DNA from: Prosopocoilus inquinatus
Lineage: Eukaryota > Arthropoda > Insecta > Coleoptera > Lucanidae
Direction: 5' to 3'
Length of the DNA stretch: 64,000 nt
NCBI GenBank assembly: GCA_036172665.1
Contig: CM069871.1
Coordinates: 5,766,001-5,830,000, forward strand
Shown piece by piece: positions 1 through 11,290 of the stretch. Made by a program: the position numbers and the translations under genes. The notes below the pieces were generated by a model that did no database searches, was not told the DNA's origin, and saw only the letters and a program-made list of their open reading frames with translations. The first letter of the stretch is position 1; every line of letters starts with the position of its first letter.

Positions 1-458
1 ATAAAACCCCTACGAAGCCGCGATTCAATTTTATCGGTGACAATGATTTAGGAAAGCTTTTCCGACCATTACAATTAACTCCTAGGGTAGCGGTACCGAG
101 ATGTAGCGGCAGTAATTAAGGTAAATTGGCGGTAAATAAACGTCACAAGGATCGTATCAAGAACATTAAATGCATGTGGTTTGCAAGAAAGCGGCAAATA
201 TCACCGTCACTTAAGGAAACCTAAATTATATTTATTTAAACAATTGAAAGTCTTTTTTTTTTGGTGAACCTTCACTTCTCAGATATAATGTAATGTAATA
301 CGTAATGACAAATTGAGTTGAAAAATATAAAATAAATATACATCGTCGTTATTTTGCTTACTTTACGTCAATGTACGTCATTCTTCAACGATCTATGACG
401 ATCGATACATTAAGATGCCGCTATTCTAGGAAACGAAAGCTTTAAAATCCTGCTAAAA

Positions 459-702
459 TTTCACAATCATAGTGTTGTTCACTTCTGTCGTTACCCAACA
501 TTGCTCTAAGCACCAAGTGATTCAATTTTAAGCTCACCTTCAGAAGGTCATGGAATAAAAAATCATGTCGCAGCCTGAAAGTTTCACAATCATGGTGTTG
601 TTCACTTCTGTTGTTACCCAACATTGCTCTAAGCACCAAGTGATTTAATTTAAGCGCACCTTCAGAAGGTCATGGAATAAAAAATCATGACCCAGCCTGG
701 AA
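459..702. repeat. Tandem duplication, 2 x 123 bp
   Basis: Two adjacent copies, starting near 459 and 582, share almost the whole 123 bp, including TTTCACAATCAT, ACCCAACATTGCTCTAAGC and CTTCAGAAGGTCATGGAA. Only a few substitutions separate them, so the duplication is fairly recent. A short minus-strand reading frame crosses the unit twice, which explains its internally repeated peptide. I see no coding function. Confidence 0.9.
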
Positions 703-884
703 TTGTCATGTTCTTGGAACCTCCAAATTTTTTTAATCCAGTTGAGGCAAAATTTTGGAGAATTGGAGAACGCCGGCTTCCGGAAGCATTTGCAGATTAT
801 TTTGGATAAGAATTAAGCCAGCGCGAAACTGAGAGGGAGAAAAGTAGCTAAATTGGTCGTCTGGAGCTTTTCAAGTTTGGACGC

Positions 885-885
<1 letters not shown>

Positions 886-931
<46 letters not shown>
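886..931. repeat. (CT)n microsatellite
   Basis: A nearly pure CT dinucleotide run of about 23 repeats, (GA)n on the other strand. Length polymorphism is expected. Confidence 0.97.
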
Positions 932-933
<2 letters not shown>

Positions 934-1034
934 GCTAATTTCCAAATTACGCTTTTGTTATTTAAAATAAAATAACTCGCGCGTATTACCCTGGTGAGGG
1001 GTGTGCGGTCCGAAGGGACGCTTGATCAAGATCC

Positions 1035-1262
1035 TAGAGATCCACGACAAAAAGAGGTAGATCATGGGTTAGTTTAGTAGCGTTTTTCTACTTCTAATTT
1101 TATATTAAGGTATGTTGCGGCACAGTTCCAGGCTCGTAGAATTTACACAGCCTTGGTTCAATTGTTTGTTTTATTTATTAGTGTTCCCATGAAACACGTT
1201 CTAGTTTCTTTTTTGGTCGAGATCCACGACGAAAAGAGGTTACAGCTTAGTTAGCAGTGTTT
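1035..1262. repeat. Diverged direct repeat, ~180 bp spacing
   Basis: GAGATCCACGAC followed by (A/G)AAAAGAGGT occurs near 1037 and again near 1219. Weaker similarity follows each copy (GTTAGTTTAGTAG versus GCTTAGTTAGCAG, then a T-rich stretch). This is probably an old duplication; the type of element is not recognised. Confidence 0.55.
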
Positions 1263-1329
1263 ACTTTTTATTTAAATTAAAATATGCATACGACAACGGG
1301 CACTTCGGAGTGCTCGATTATCGGCTTGG

Positions 1330-1615
1330 GCGGTGGAGTCGATGTTGAGTCCAGGGGCGATGGTGGCGGCGCCCACCGTTGATGGAAACGGCGACGCCTC
1401 TCGATGTAGTAACGTTTTAGTTAAAAATTGAAGGACCAAGGCTGGTGACGTCTAGCAGGGAGTAGAAGATGACGACGGTTGCAGTCCAGGGGGAACGTCG
1501 ACGACCATCGTTCGGGCTGGGCGGGGCTCTTTCTGTGTGTAAATCGCCCTTAACAGCTCAGTTAGCGATTGCAGTTCCAAATTCGGCTCGGCCTATTTAT
1601 ATGCGTTTGTTAACA
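1330..1615 (+). repeat. Dispersed GC-richer block, copy 1 (paralogue at 37.94-38.22 kb)
   Basis: The block shares ordered patches with 37940-38215: ATGTTGAGTC, TGGAAAC(G/A)GCGACGCC, TTGCAGTCCAGG versus TTTCAGTCCAGG, and a common right edge CAGCTCGG or CGGCTCGG followed by TATTTATATG or TGTTTATACG. The A/T hexamer at the shared edge could be a TATA box, so an old LTR or element promoter is possible. No reading frame is shared convincingly. A 60-codon ORF inside (1469-1651) has no recognisable domain. Confidence 0.6.
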
Positions 1616-2512
1616 AAATTTTTCTGGCTTAAGCAAAAAAATGTATTATAAAAAATAAATAAATGAGTAGTTCGACTTGTAGAATTTCTGTTGCTTTAGA
1701 TTAAATTACATTTGCACAAATTGTGAGGTGGTTAATTTGCTGAACCTTTCGTGTTATCTGAACTGCCCCTTTAGGCTCATTTTTTCATTATTATTTTCTT
1801 CTTGTTCTTATACAAATAAAGACCATTAGCATTACTAATAATTCTTTGATTAAAAACACAAAACTCTTGATTCCAAAAAACTAGAGTATAGGCTCAAAAA
1901 CTTTCATCCTTTTTATTTTTTTAAATAATTTCATTACGAGTCGTCCAAAAAACAAAATTTATTTGGTAGGCAAAATTGTTTAATCCTGTGCAGCTTCGAA
2001 GTGCAGGATTTTAATTCGTTTTTTTTTCTTTTTTAAATCTGACCCAACAAATGAATCTCCAACGCAGACGAAATGAACGGACTTACCTCTGTCATTCTGC
2101 CACAATGACAAATGTGTTTTAGTTTGCGCGCAAAGTTCCATTTATTCTAAATTAGAACTGGAATAACCAACCAAACCACCTTCGGCATGCCAAAAGCACA
2201 ATTACCAGTCGTTTTTCGACCACCACAGAGCCCTTTCCTATTTCCTTCACATTATTTTTTTTTTCTTCGGTTCTTCGGGACGAAAAATAGAACGTGCAGT
2301 TTGAATTACTGACTTTTAACTTTACAGTTTGTTTAATAAAAGTAAGTCAGCCAGCCCACTTCAGAATTGGATTTTATATTTTTAGTTTCGGTTTTTGTTT
2401 TAATTTTTTTTCTCGTGATAGATTTTGAATCTAAATAAGTAATAGTTAATCCTGCATTGATTTTTCCGGTAATTAGGGAAATTATTTGAGAGGGCAGCAC
2501 TAGTTTGCGCTG

Positions 2513-2675
2513 TTAACGCTGGCGCAGTTTGTCGCTCGTATCTAGAGGGCAGCATTTGATGACGCGTTCAACCAGCAGAACAGGCAACTGCAAAAGATCG
2601 TAGGGATTTTCCCCGCGGTAAATCACGCACTCGCCACCAGATCGCAGCAAGAGTTTCCAGGACAATCGTTTCAGC
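2513..2675 (-). CDS. Candidate terminal coding exon of an unidentified gene
   Basis: On the minus strand a canonical 3' splice acceptor (TTTATTTTCAG, AG at 2677-2676) opens a frame of 54 codons that ends in TAA at 2515-2513. The exon is clearly more GC-rich than its flanks, with many G/C-ending codons, which argues for real coding use. The upstream exon would supply two bases of the first codon (AG|G). The peptide runs from about LKRLSWKLLLRSGG to LLQLPVLLVERVIKCC and then DKLRQR. The spacing of Leu and basic residues followed by an LP-x-x-L segment is loosely like a C-terminal SOCS box (L-x-x-L-x-R-x-x-L ... LPLP-x-x-L), but the usual Cys and LPLP are imperfect, so this is only a suggestion. 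I could not identify partner exons upstream (positions above 2710). Confidence 0.42.
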
Positions 2676-2710
2676 CTGAAAATAAATTGGCCCTCATTAA
2701 TTTCAATCAT

Positions 2711-4187
2711 CCGAGAAATTATTATTAGTGAAAGAAAAAAATTGGACGCGATTAAATTTGATTTTATTTTTATTTTTCGAACGGGGCGTCCGGAGGAAAC
2801 GGACGCGGCGACATTTACAAACGACCTCCTCCTCGTACAACTTTAATTGGTGTTGGCAAGCGTGTATTGTTAATAAATTAATTTATAGTCACAGTAAATT
2901 ACTTAATCTCGTTTCCTCTAGAAAATCAGTCCCAAGCTGGTCCCCTGCCCTTATGACCGTATTAACCCAATTTATCGCGGAGAGTAAGCAATAAATTGAA
3001 GTATTTGTTGGTCGCAGGAGGCTTGGTTCGCGGCGTTATCAGCGCAGGTTCGGGGTTTCCGGAGCTTGAAACTCAGGTGGCACAGCTGCTAATGACGGCG
3101 TGGCCCTAGCCACATCCTGAATATATTGTCGGAATGCTCTTGCTGATAGGATCTCCTGATATATTCCCGGCTATATTTGCACTTGGCCACGTTTAAATGG
3201 TCCAACTTTGAAATTGGATTACTCAAGAATACCGAAATTGAAGAAGAATTCTATATTTGTTCATTTTTTCAAGTTGTTTACTAATCCATTTCAACATTTT
3301 ATAATGAATTAATTCTTTAAATATTTCACAAATCATATTGACTACGGTTCACCTAGTTTACAAAACTGGATGCTTATTAGTTAAATCACGGATCAACTTC
3401 ACTCTGTGTATTGAGCAAAACCTTTTTGTAATCTAATTTTTCTTAATTATTTCTAAAATATTCAACGGGCGTTATTTGATAACCTTTTGTAAACGAAATA
3501 CGGGCGCCGTTATTCGATTTTCGCTTTCATTTACGTCATACTCTGAGTTATATTTGATTATCTAATCAACGCACAGGTACTCCTGGATGTCTAACAAGCG
3601 CGTAAATAAAAAAGACAATTGCAGTAACTGTAAGTTGCTTTTCTTTTGTTAATTTCATGTTTGAATTGAACCCCCTCCCGTCCCACTGAATAGCCAGTAG
3701 TCCTGGACGTAAGTTAATTTCCTCTTCCATAATCTTGCGACAGGCAGCAAACAAAGAAACATTTCAAATTTAAAAATTAAGGAAATAAGACGTAGTGAGA
3801 CAAGAAGAGGAGCTTGAGCTTTGCCCAAGTGTAATTCGCCTTGATACATGAGAGAAGGCGATCCTAATTTTAGTTTAAAACTTACCTTCGCAAACTAATT
3901 CATAGATTATTTATTATTCGATTTGCTACTTTCTTTCCATATATCCAAAAGTTTCCTTATGAGATCTCGTCAGGTAGAGCAGAGACGTAAGTACGTAGTT
4001 TACGTCTACGTCTCTCGCGCTTGTCATCTGATGGACATTAGTGCATTTAAGCAAAGAAATTTTCTCACCTTTGCCATTAATCTTGCTCGGGTCGACATTT
4101 ACGTCGACCGAATCTGAGCTGGATGAACGTGTTTGCCAACAACTTCATGTTAAGTGAGTACCGTATAATGAAAATACGTAGAACTCC
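2711..4187. other. Non-coding sequence, nothing firmly assigned
   Basis: AT-rich sequence with a short GC-richer patch near 3010-3120 that stays open on both strands for about 30 codons beside splice-acceptor-like sites (GTCGCAG on the plus strand, ATATTCAG on the minus). It could hold an exon, but no recognisable peptide supports one. The rest shows no repeat or RNA that I can support. Confidence 0.4.
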
Positions 4188-4212
4188 CATCCCATCCCAT
4201 CCCATCCATGAT
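4188..4212. repeat. (CCCAT)n short microsatellite
   Basis: About four consecutive CCCAT units. A short CT run follows about 30 bp further on. Confidence 0.85.
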
Positions 4213-5010
4213 CAGCTCAAACGCTTAAAGGAAAAGCGCTCTCTCTCTCTGCTCTCCGGCTTGCTTGACTGCCGTGGTCACGAAAGCGACGAGCAAAACT
4301 CACTACGGTTGTTTGTTTTCAACTCAATAATGAACTAGGGCTGTTGTTTTTACTGCTGCATTAGTATTCAGACGGGAAATTAAATAGTGACGAACTTTAT
4401 GAAACGTTAAAACAATACCTTATATTTATTATTTATTGTTTACACTTGAAGCGAAATAACAGATTTCTAGTAAAAACATTTTTATATATTGTGTTTCCTT
4501 ACCTTAAAAACAACATTGTCTTCAAAATTAACTAATTAGATACATTTGTGCAATAAATCGAAAAATTTTGCCATACAGTTGTCAACGACATATTTTTTAA
4601 TGAAATAATCTTACCTCCTGATTAATTGACGAAAACGGTAGCAAGTTAGCGCTGAGGAAGACTATCAGCTGTCCAGAGATAGAACTCGGTTGGAGCGCTA
4701 CGTTGTATGCGAACATGCATTAATCACACAACATAAATAAAATAGTACGCTACGATTTGTCGAAGTTCGAAAGGGTTGTTCTCAATCTGTTGTCAAACGT
4801 AACCAACTATCATGTAGCAGCGCCCACCACTCGTCGGCTCGTCAAATGTCGTTTTCGTCAATTCTCGCCTCCACCGGGTGTCACGTCGGTGACCTTTGGA
4901 AAGAGCACGCTGTTGTTGAGCGATGACCTCACGTATCGAACAGGAAAAGAAGCGCATTGCTCTGTTGAAACAAAGAAATCGAATATAAACGTGGGTCGTT
5001 CTAATGCGTA

Positions 5011-5200
5011 GATTCTCAAAGTGGGCGGTGGCGCTCACCAGTGGACGCTGAAGCGTTCTAGGGGGGCGGTAAAAAGTTCACGGGGAATTGGATGGTGAAT
5101 TTTGAAATCAGAAAATCATTGAAAGGTTAAGTTCTGCAGTATTGATGGAATGGAGGGTGTGAAGCAATTTTTGTCTTGCAAAGTGGGCGGCGACCGCTAT
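5011..5200 (+). mobile_element. Possible hAT-type transposon terminus, degenerate
   Basis: GATTCTCAAAGTGGGCGG at about 5011, followed by GGCGCTCACCAGTGG and a run of G's in a CTAGGGGGGCGG context, resembles the terminal regions of many insect hAT elements, which often start CAG-x-G-x-TCTCAAAGTGGG and carry an AGGGGGGCG block soon after. CAAAGTGGGCGG recurs near 5177. I find no matching far end, no 8 bp target duplication and no transposase. The minus-strand ORF at 5452-5721 has no transposase motif I can recognise. Confidence 0.3.
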
Positions 5201-7007
5201 GCTCTAATGGCATCACTACTTATGTTTCTATCTGAAGTAGAAACTAGTTATCCGCTCGGTAAAATTTGCTTACAACAAATCAAATGGCACACAAGGCACA
5301 AAGGGTTCCAATCACGATGTACTTAAATCAGAATTTTGCTCAAACTAGCAACAATTCACGAGAAATGTTCAACATCTGTACCTTGTGGTAGCGACATGCA
5401 AAGTAACGCTTTAGGCGGCCAACCAGAGCACAGTAATGGATAGCGTCACCTTTAGGGTCCAATAGAAGCCATGATATCAATAAACCTTAACTTGTCCGAG
5501 TAAAGAGGAATTGTATTCACAAATATATTATAGAAATTAGATAATGAAATGCATTCGGTTTTGATTGTGTCCAGCTCAGTGGAGACGGTCGTGTGCGAAA
5601 ATCGAGCTAATAAGTAGTCAAATCCAGTAGAGCTATTGAGGGCACCGGCTGGCGTAAAATTACTCAAATGAGACGCAAACTTAGCTAAACAAAACAAAAC
5701 AATCTCACAAATAAAAGACACGACTTATTTATTAGAAAACGTTAGGGATGGTAATATGAAACGTGTCAAATTTACGTTATTTGAAAGACTCAGCTCAGCT
5801 GCACGATCTAAATATTAATGTCAATTGACGTCCATCGAATAACGGCAAGAAATTTTTCAAACGGAATCTTACAAACGTTGATTGACAACCTGGAGGTCGG
5901 TTTCAGTCTGCCTAAGTCGGCCGGAGAAAATAAAACGGGCCCGTATGACGAAGTTTGACTTCAGGTTGATTTTATCTGTCCTTAAAAGAGAAATTCAAAT
6001 AAGTTTGAAATGGAAATTTGCAAAACTTCAAATGTATGTCACGCTTTGTATTTAATCGTAGACGCTTTTGTACATGATTCATTTAAAAATACTCCGGCCG
6101 TAAAATGGTGCAAAATTCGAGATGCATCGGCACTTTTTTTTCTAGTTTTTATTATATACGGAGTTTCTAGACAGTTTTTAGATAAAATCGTCTCATCTAT
6201 TGTAAATGGTCTGTCTGTTTCGTGAGAACCGATCGAAATTATTATTCTGCACGGCGAGACCGTCATAAGATTTCCGTCGCCGCCTCATTTTTTTTTCTGC
6301 GTTATCGGAGCATGAGAATCACCGCAGTTTTTTGCGAGTTTCGACGGACGGTTTAAATTGGTCTCACTTTTGACCTTTAACGCTATTGGGTTTTCTTTAC
6401 GTCAAGTTGATGCGAGCTGAGTTCATGCTGAGGTCATGATGTTTTCGATTCGTGCCAGCCTTACTTCAAAAGTGGGCACGGCTAGTTTTCGCTTCGTCAG
6501 TGGGCAACGTGCTCAGAGGAAGTCAGTCTTTCAGCGATATCCCCAGCGCCTGGTGGTGCCGTTTGAAGGGGGCATTGCCCCATTTTCGCATTGTGGCCGG
6601 TCTGAAGGTCGGTTCACATTTTGGTTACTGTTGAGGACCTACGAGGGAGGCTTTCTTGTCATATGAGTTTCGTAGGTTAACAACTTTCCGGAGTTGTCTC
6701 AAACCGCGTCCTTGGAAATGAAGATAAGCTTCTTATTTTGGGCTCCAGTTTTTGTTTTGGTTTTAGTTCTTGTTTCGCTAAAGGTTTTGGCTGTTTCTAC
6801 GCACTGCGTTTATCTAAGACGATCCGGGGCGACAGATTGAATTCGTCGCACCGGCTTCGTGGATGCAGCCTCGAGTTGGACTTACTGATGCTGGCTCAAC
6901 GGGTATGAAAAGAGGATCGAGTGTCCAAACACCTCCGTGATTGACGAATCAGGTGGGATGTTCCGATTATTAGCGCCACAGTCTTTACCCGATTTTCATT
7001 GCATGTG
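5200..7007. other. Unassigned non-coding sequence
   Basis: The first 1.2 kb is AT-rich. The stretch from about 6430 to 6960 is GC-richer with short open frames in several phases but no recognisable protein motif. An 89-codon minus-strand ORF (5452-5721) has a hydrophobic start but nothing I can match. I support no gene here. Confidence 0.4.
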
Positions 7008-7115
7008 CATTTAACGATGCTTTGGGCGCTTCACGCACAATATTTTATTTACATTTAACGTTGCTTTGGGTATCTCACGCCAAATGGTACAGTTGGTTTA
7101 GGCGCTTTAGGCCAA
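7008..7115. repeat. Short degenerate tandem repeat, ~44 bp
   Basis: CATTTAACGATGCTTTGGG at 7008 and CATTTAACGTTGCTTTGGG at 7052 are each followed by a (T/C)CACGC(A/C)(C/A)AA segment. A third, weaker unit (TTTAGGCGCTTTAGGCCAAA) begins near 7095. Confidence 0.7.
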
Positions 7116-7256
7116 ATATACTCAGATTCATGTTTTTGATTATTGTGAAACGGGTAACGGATCCGCCAATGGGTGATTTGAATTAATTGAAAGATATTCT
7201 TGTTGCTATTTTATTTTTATTCCACTGCAGTTGCTGAAGATTGGTGAATGAATGTG

Positions 7257-7480
7257 TTAAGTATTTCCATAATATTTTATTGTAAAATCGAAACACAATC
7301 TGAAATAATATAAAATCGGGAATTACGTACTACTGAGAAGCGTGGAAAATACGTTTACAATATTTAAGTATTTCAATAACATTTTATTGTAAAATCGAAT
7401 CACAATCTGAAATAATATAAGAACGACCACGTTTCGGGATTTACGTACCTAGTGAGAAGCGCGAAAAATACTTTTACATT
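7257..7480. repeat. Tandem duplication, 2 x ~107 bp
   Basis: Units begin TTAAGTATTTC at about 7257 and 7364. Both contain ATTTTATTGTAAAATCGAA, CACAATCTGAAATAATATAA and a GAGAAGCG(T/C)G(G/A)AAAATAC end. The second unit has a short insertion (AGAACGACCACGTTTC). Confidence 0.88.
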
Positions 7481-8292
7481 TCGAAGGCGGCGAAGACGTA
7501 AGAATGTGATACACGTTTATTGTTATGTTAGAGTGAAAATAGGATCCGGAAACATATGATACTAGACACTCCTTTCCATTTCATTTTAAAACAAGAAAAC
7601 AATTCCCATGTAAATGCAAGAATTTGTATTGGCGGCTATCCAAATCATTTCGGAAAATCGTGGGGGCTATGGAAATGGATTCCATTATCTAGCTTATAAT
7701 AGGGTTTCAGTGTCGAAGCGACGGTGTTCTCGGCGGCTGTGCGATGAGATGAGAACAAGTGTTATATGGCCACTCTTCCCAAATTGAATTTCGCGCACGC
7801 GTGCATTAACACGTGAACCTGATTACTTCTCAAGTGCTACAATGTTAAATCTACAGAACGGTATCTATCCCTTCTCGCAAGATGTAGTTTTTTTTTTCTT
7901 TCAATGCGACCGACTCTTGCAGCAAGCAAATATTTGCATTTTCTAAATTACTATTAGATTTATTCTTCCAATGCTCACGTTTTCACGTATTTTGTAATTA
8001 TGCAAGGATAACTAACGAAACTATTGCGCTCCTACACAGATATCGTTACGTTGATTATAATGTACAAATGCTCGGCAAATTCTTTGAAACGCAGAGGGAC
8101 ATTTAATTTGCTTGTACAGTTCATGAGCCCAAGGATGGAGGACCTCCGAATCATACATACCCCAGGACGCAACGAAGTTCATTTCGTGAATACATTCATA
8201 TTTAAATCATTTTAAATACGAAGTTATGCTTTGACCTCCTATTAACTACCCCCCTAGTCTATGTGTAATATATTTGATTTAATTCAGGGGGT

Positions 8293-8331
8293 ATTAACCA
8301 TTTCTATTCGAATAAAATAAAATAAAATAAA
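8293..8331 (+). repeat. (AATAA)n-like tail
   Basis: Four overlapping AATAAAAT units close an AT-rich stretch that starts with TTCAGGGGGTATTAACC. It looks like the 3' tail of an old retrotransposed or polyadenylated sequence. The short ORF upstream (8024-8215) has no recognisable domain. Confidence 0.4.
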
Positions 8332-10290
8332 CGGAAATGCAATCATTCTTACTTATTCATGTAAAGACGCTTTTCTAAATTGTCCGAGGAGGTAATAGGA
8401 GATCCGCGCGGAGAGATTAGAAATTTACGTAGTAGAAAAGGAACAGAAAAAAAAATTGGATAACACAAAGCACCGGAAAACCTCTTGTAATCCAGAAACG
8501 ACCCTACTTTGCTTTGCTAACTAACCGTTTAACTAAGGTAAACTTGTACCTTCAAAAACAGAATTAGACCGAAGTAGATAAGAAAAAAAAAAAGAGGAAA
8601 AAGAAGAAGAAGAAGAAGAAAGGAAAGCTTGCTTTAGTTGCGACTAAATTGCAACGTCTCTTAAGAGCGGGTTGGTCGCCGCCACCCCCTCACAGCTGAA
8701 GTTTAATTCGGTGTTACTCTACTCTACGTCTGCGTAATTTAAGCGTCACAGTGTTTTCGAAAATATTGTTATTAGAGTAATCTCGTATAACTTGAGTGCC
8801 AGGCATTAAGCGTAATGCCTTGCTACGCTGCAGTGTTTACCTTGAATATCTCAGATATCCGAGGAGGAAGCTTTCCTAGAGAGCGATTGCATACAACTGC
8901 TGCTAGGATAGAGCGCTAAGGTATCAGTATCATTTAACCCCCCCTCCCCCTCCACGCCGCACCTTAAAGCAGAGCTTACGTTCTGCGAAACAGAAAATTA
9001 ATTAAAATATATCGTATACATGCAAGATGAATGTATTTTTATTTTATTTTTATTTTTTTGAAAAGATGCCGAACAAAAAGCGCTCTAATATTTTATGGGA
9101 GGGTGATGCGATGCGATGTTTGGTATACAATGCAAGAATGGCAGGCAGCAGGAGTGCCGTAAATTAGAAGATACCACTATCGCTTGTTTTAAAACATGCT
9201 GACTTCTTTTATCGTCCTCGCTATGCTAGAACTTTCCTGGTGGCCATCAATCACACTAGCAATTTAGTTTTTCCACTCACTGGCGAACAAGCCCCCCCCA
9301 AAAAAAAAAGTTCCGTCTACGTATAGCACAACAATAATATTCGCAATTTCGTTCAAAAATGAGTTATAGCTGTTTACACTTTGCCCGCCGGAAACATAAA
9401 TCAAACGCATTCATGGAAATTAAGTGTTAAATTCGTTCCGCTCATTGTGTCCCGCCACCCGGTAAGTGAAGGGATGCAAGGAGGGCGAAGCGAAGCGAAG
9501 GTGTGCGCTTTCGCCGAAACAAGCGCGCAGCGTCACCGTCGCCGTCGCCGTCGGTCGCATGAAAAGCCAACAAAACACAAAACGTATAAGGCCGGAAAAA
9601 AGAGGAGACCGCCGCTGTTTGCGTTGGTTCCTTCGGAATATATTTCGTGACCAAAGAGTTTATTTTTCAGACGACTGAACTCCGTATACATTCAGGTCCG
9701 CAGCGAAAAACCAATCGAGCAAAAGTCGATTCCCACATGATAAGTTTCAAGATCTTACCCCGTGATTTTACAAAAACAAATTTCACGACGATATCGCTTC
9801 ATTTGTATGCGGAGACGGGAAACTGATTTCACTTAGGTATGGCCGCCCTTTGAACTCAAAACACATTTTCTTCTTAATTCAATCAATTCCATTTTCACTT
9901 TCGAAATCACAGAAATTCATTCAAATTCATTCCTTCTCTATTACTTATTAAAAATTGATTAGGATCAAAGTAGCTAGCCAGACAATGCTTGGAGGCCTCA
10001 TTAAAATCCACTCGACTCGCAAGCAAGATTTAAAATTATGCGACGGCACGCTTATTGTGTGCGTATTGATTTCTTATGGGACAGCAGCATCGTTGTTATT
10101 TGCTGTTCACACAGTTTAGTCACCAGTCACCACTTAAGCTTCATTAAAATAATTTCTGCGTCTGCAACCAACTTATTTATTTCGAAATATAAAAAAAAAT
10201 GCAATTTAGCACTTTTCAGATCTTTTTTTCAGTTTATCACAAAGCAATTGAAGAAACATCAAAAGTAGGACGCCGTGGTAAACTCTGCCT
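8332..10290. other. Non-coding sequence with simple repeats and one CpG-rich patch
   Basis: Contains a purine tract with AAG/GAA repeats near 8580-8622, a C-rich tract near 8938-8953, and a CpG-rich patch (about 9460-9560) with GAAGC and GTCGCC repeats. The patch keeps several frames open by composition alone: the predicted peptides are Arg-rich and overlap on both strands. No gene is supported. Confidence 0.5.
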
Positions 10291-10394
10291 ATTTTAAATT
10301 TGGCTGCAAATCGATTTTGAATGCAGTGCTTTATTCTCAAGTTAAAAAAAAATGTTGCAAATTGTTTTTATTTGCAGTGAATCCCTCGAGAAGC

Positions 10395-10439
10395 CTCTGT
10401 ACAGCTGTTTCAGCCTTGCTTGGGGCTTCATCAGAACCT
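10395..10439 (-). ncRNA. Hammerhead ribozyme relic (stem I lost)
   Basis: The minus strand reads CTGATGA (10434-10428), AGCC (10427-10424), an 8-base loop, GGCT (10415-10412), GAA (10411-10409), then ACAGCTGT and A at 10400. These are the catalytic core, stem II, the self-complementary stem III and the cleavage-site base of a type I hammerhead. The 3' half of stem I is CAGAG as in the intact copy at 30.7 kb, but the 5' half is AGGTT, so stem I cannot form and self-cleavage is unlikely. The flank TTGCAGTGAA(T/A)(C/A)CCTCGAG is shared with the 30.7 kb copy, so both derive from one element family. Confidence 0.65.
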
Positions 10440-10449
10440 GTTAGTTTTA

Positions 10450-11290
10450 CAATATTATTCTTTCACCTTTCTCTCGTTCGGCAACTCGAAACGAGAGTTC
10501 GGCGCGTTTTACCCGCTTAGGAGAAGTGAGAGGGCTTACGCCAACTTACTTCCGCAACTTATCTCGGCCCAGAAGTCAAGTTGGTCGTCCTTTCGAAAAC
10601 GAGATGGAAAATCAGACTTGCGTAACAGTGCCCACTCAGTGTAGATGGCGTGGGATATCGCCAAAGATGTTACGGAAAAGGGCGCCACTCGGCTGTGGTT
10701 ACGCAAGTCAAGGATGTCAAGAATACACGGTCGGGAAGGTGTGTTCTTAGACGAACTCATCAACGGCAACCCCCTTGGGCTCGCTTCCTCGACAGCGTAC
10801 CTCAAAAAGTGATGAAGGACCCTCTCTCCTCAAAGGTAGATCAACCCAAGGTTCAATAACGGTAAAACTACTGGAAGATCTCCAAAAGAAATTATGTAAT
10901 CAGGCAAACGGTAGAGGTCCAACACAGTGAGGTTGCCGCCGCAAAAATAAATAAATCCGCAGGTTCACAGCCATGCAGCCCGAGTCGACGCCACACCCCG
11001 TGTAACGCCGAAAATCGGAACTTAGCCGGTGAGAGGAAAAGAAAAGACAGAAATGGTTCGAGCTTACGTGATTGTTTGTCAAAAAGAAGACGATTTTGCA
11101 CGATCCAAACGGGTGCCATCCGCGTCGGTTCCCGGATGTTCGAGTTCTTCCTCTCTAGGGCGTTGACTGTGTCGACGTTAGGAGCAAAAACGAAACGAGC
11201 CAACACAGCTGAGCTACGGCGTCGGATTCCTCAACTTGAATCGACAGACTTCCTCACGAAACGCGGGGGGGGTACTTGATAGGCCCCGTA
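10450..11290. other. GC-richer block of overlapping short ORFs, probably old element remains
   Basis: GC content rises sharply and open frames occur on both strands (for example 10536-10805 minus and 10650-10859 plus). One plus-strand frame near 10760 reads DELINGNPLGLASSTAYLKK. It resembles a phrase in a minus-strand frame of the 15.4 kb repeat (SLVDGNPNGSASVAYMNK), so both may be decayed copies of one coding element. I cannot name the protein. Confidence 0.4.

Noticed and set aside
9381..9678. Arg-rich ORFs resembling a basic nuclear protein
   Set aside because: Three overlapping frames are open at once over a CpG-rich simple repeat, which points to composition; no start, splice or domain evidence.
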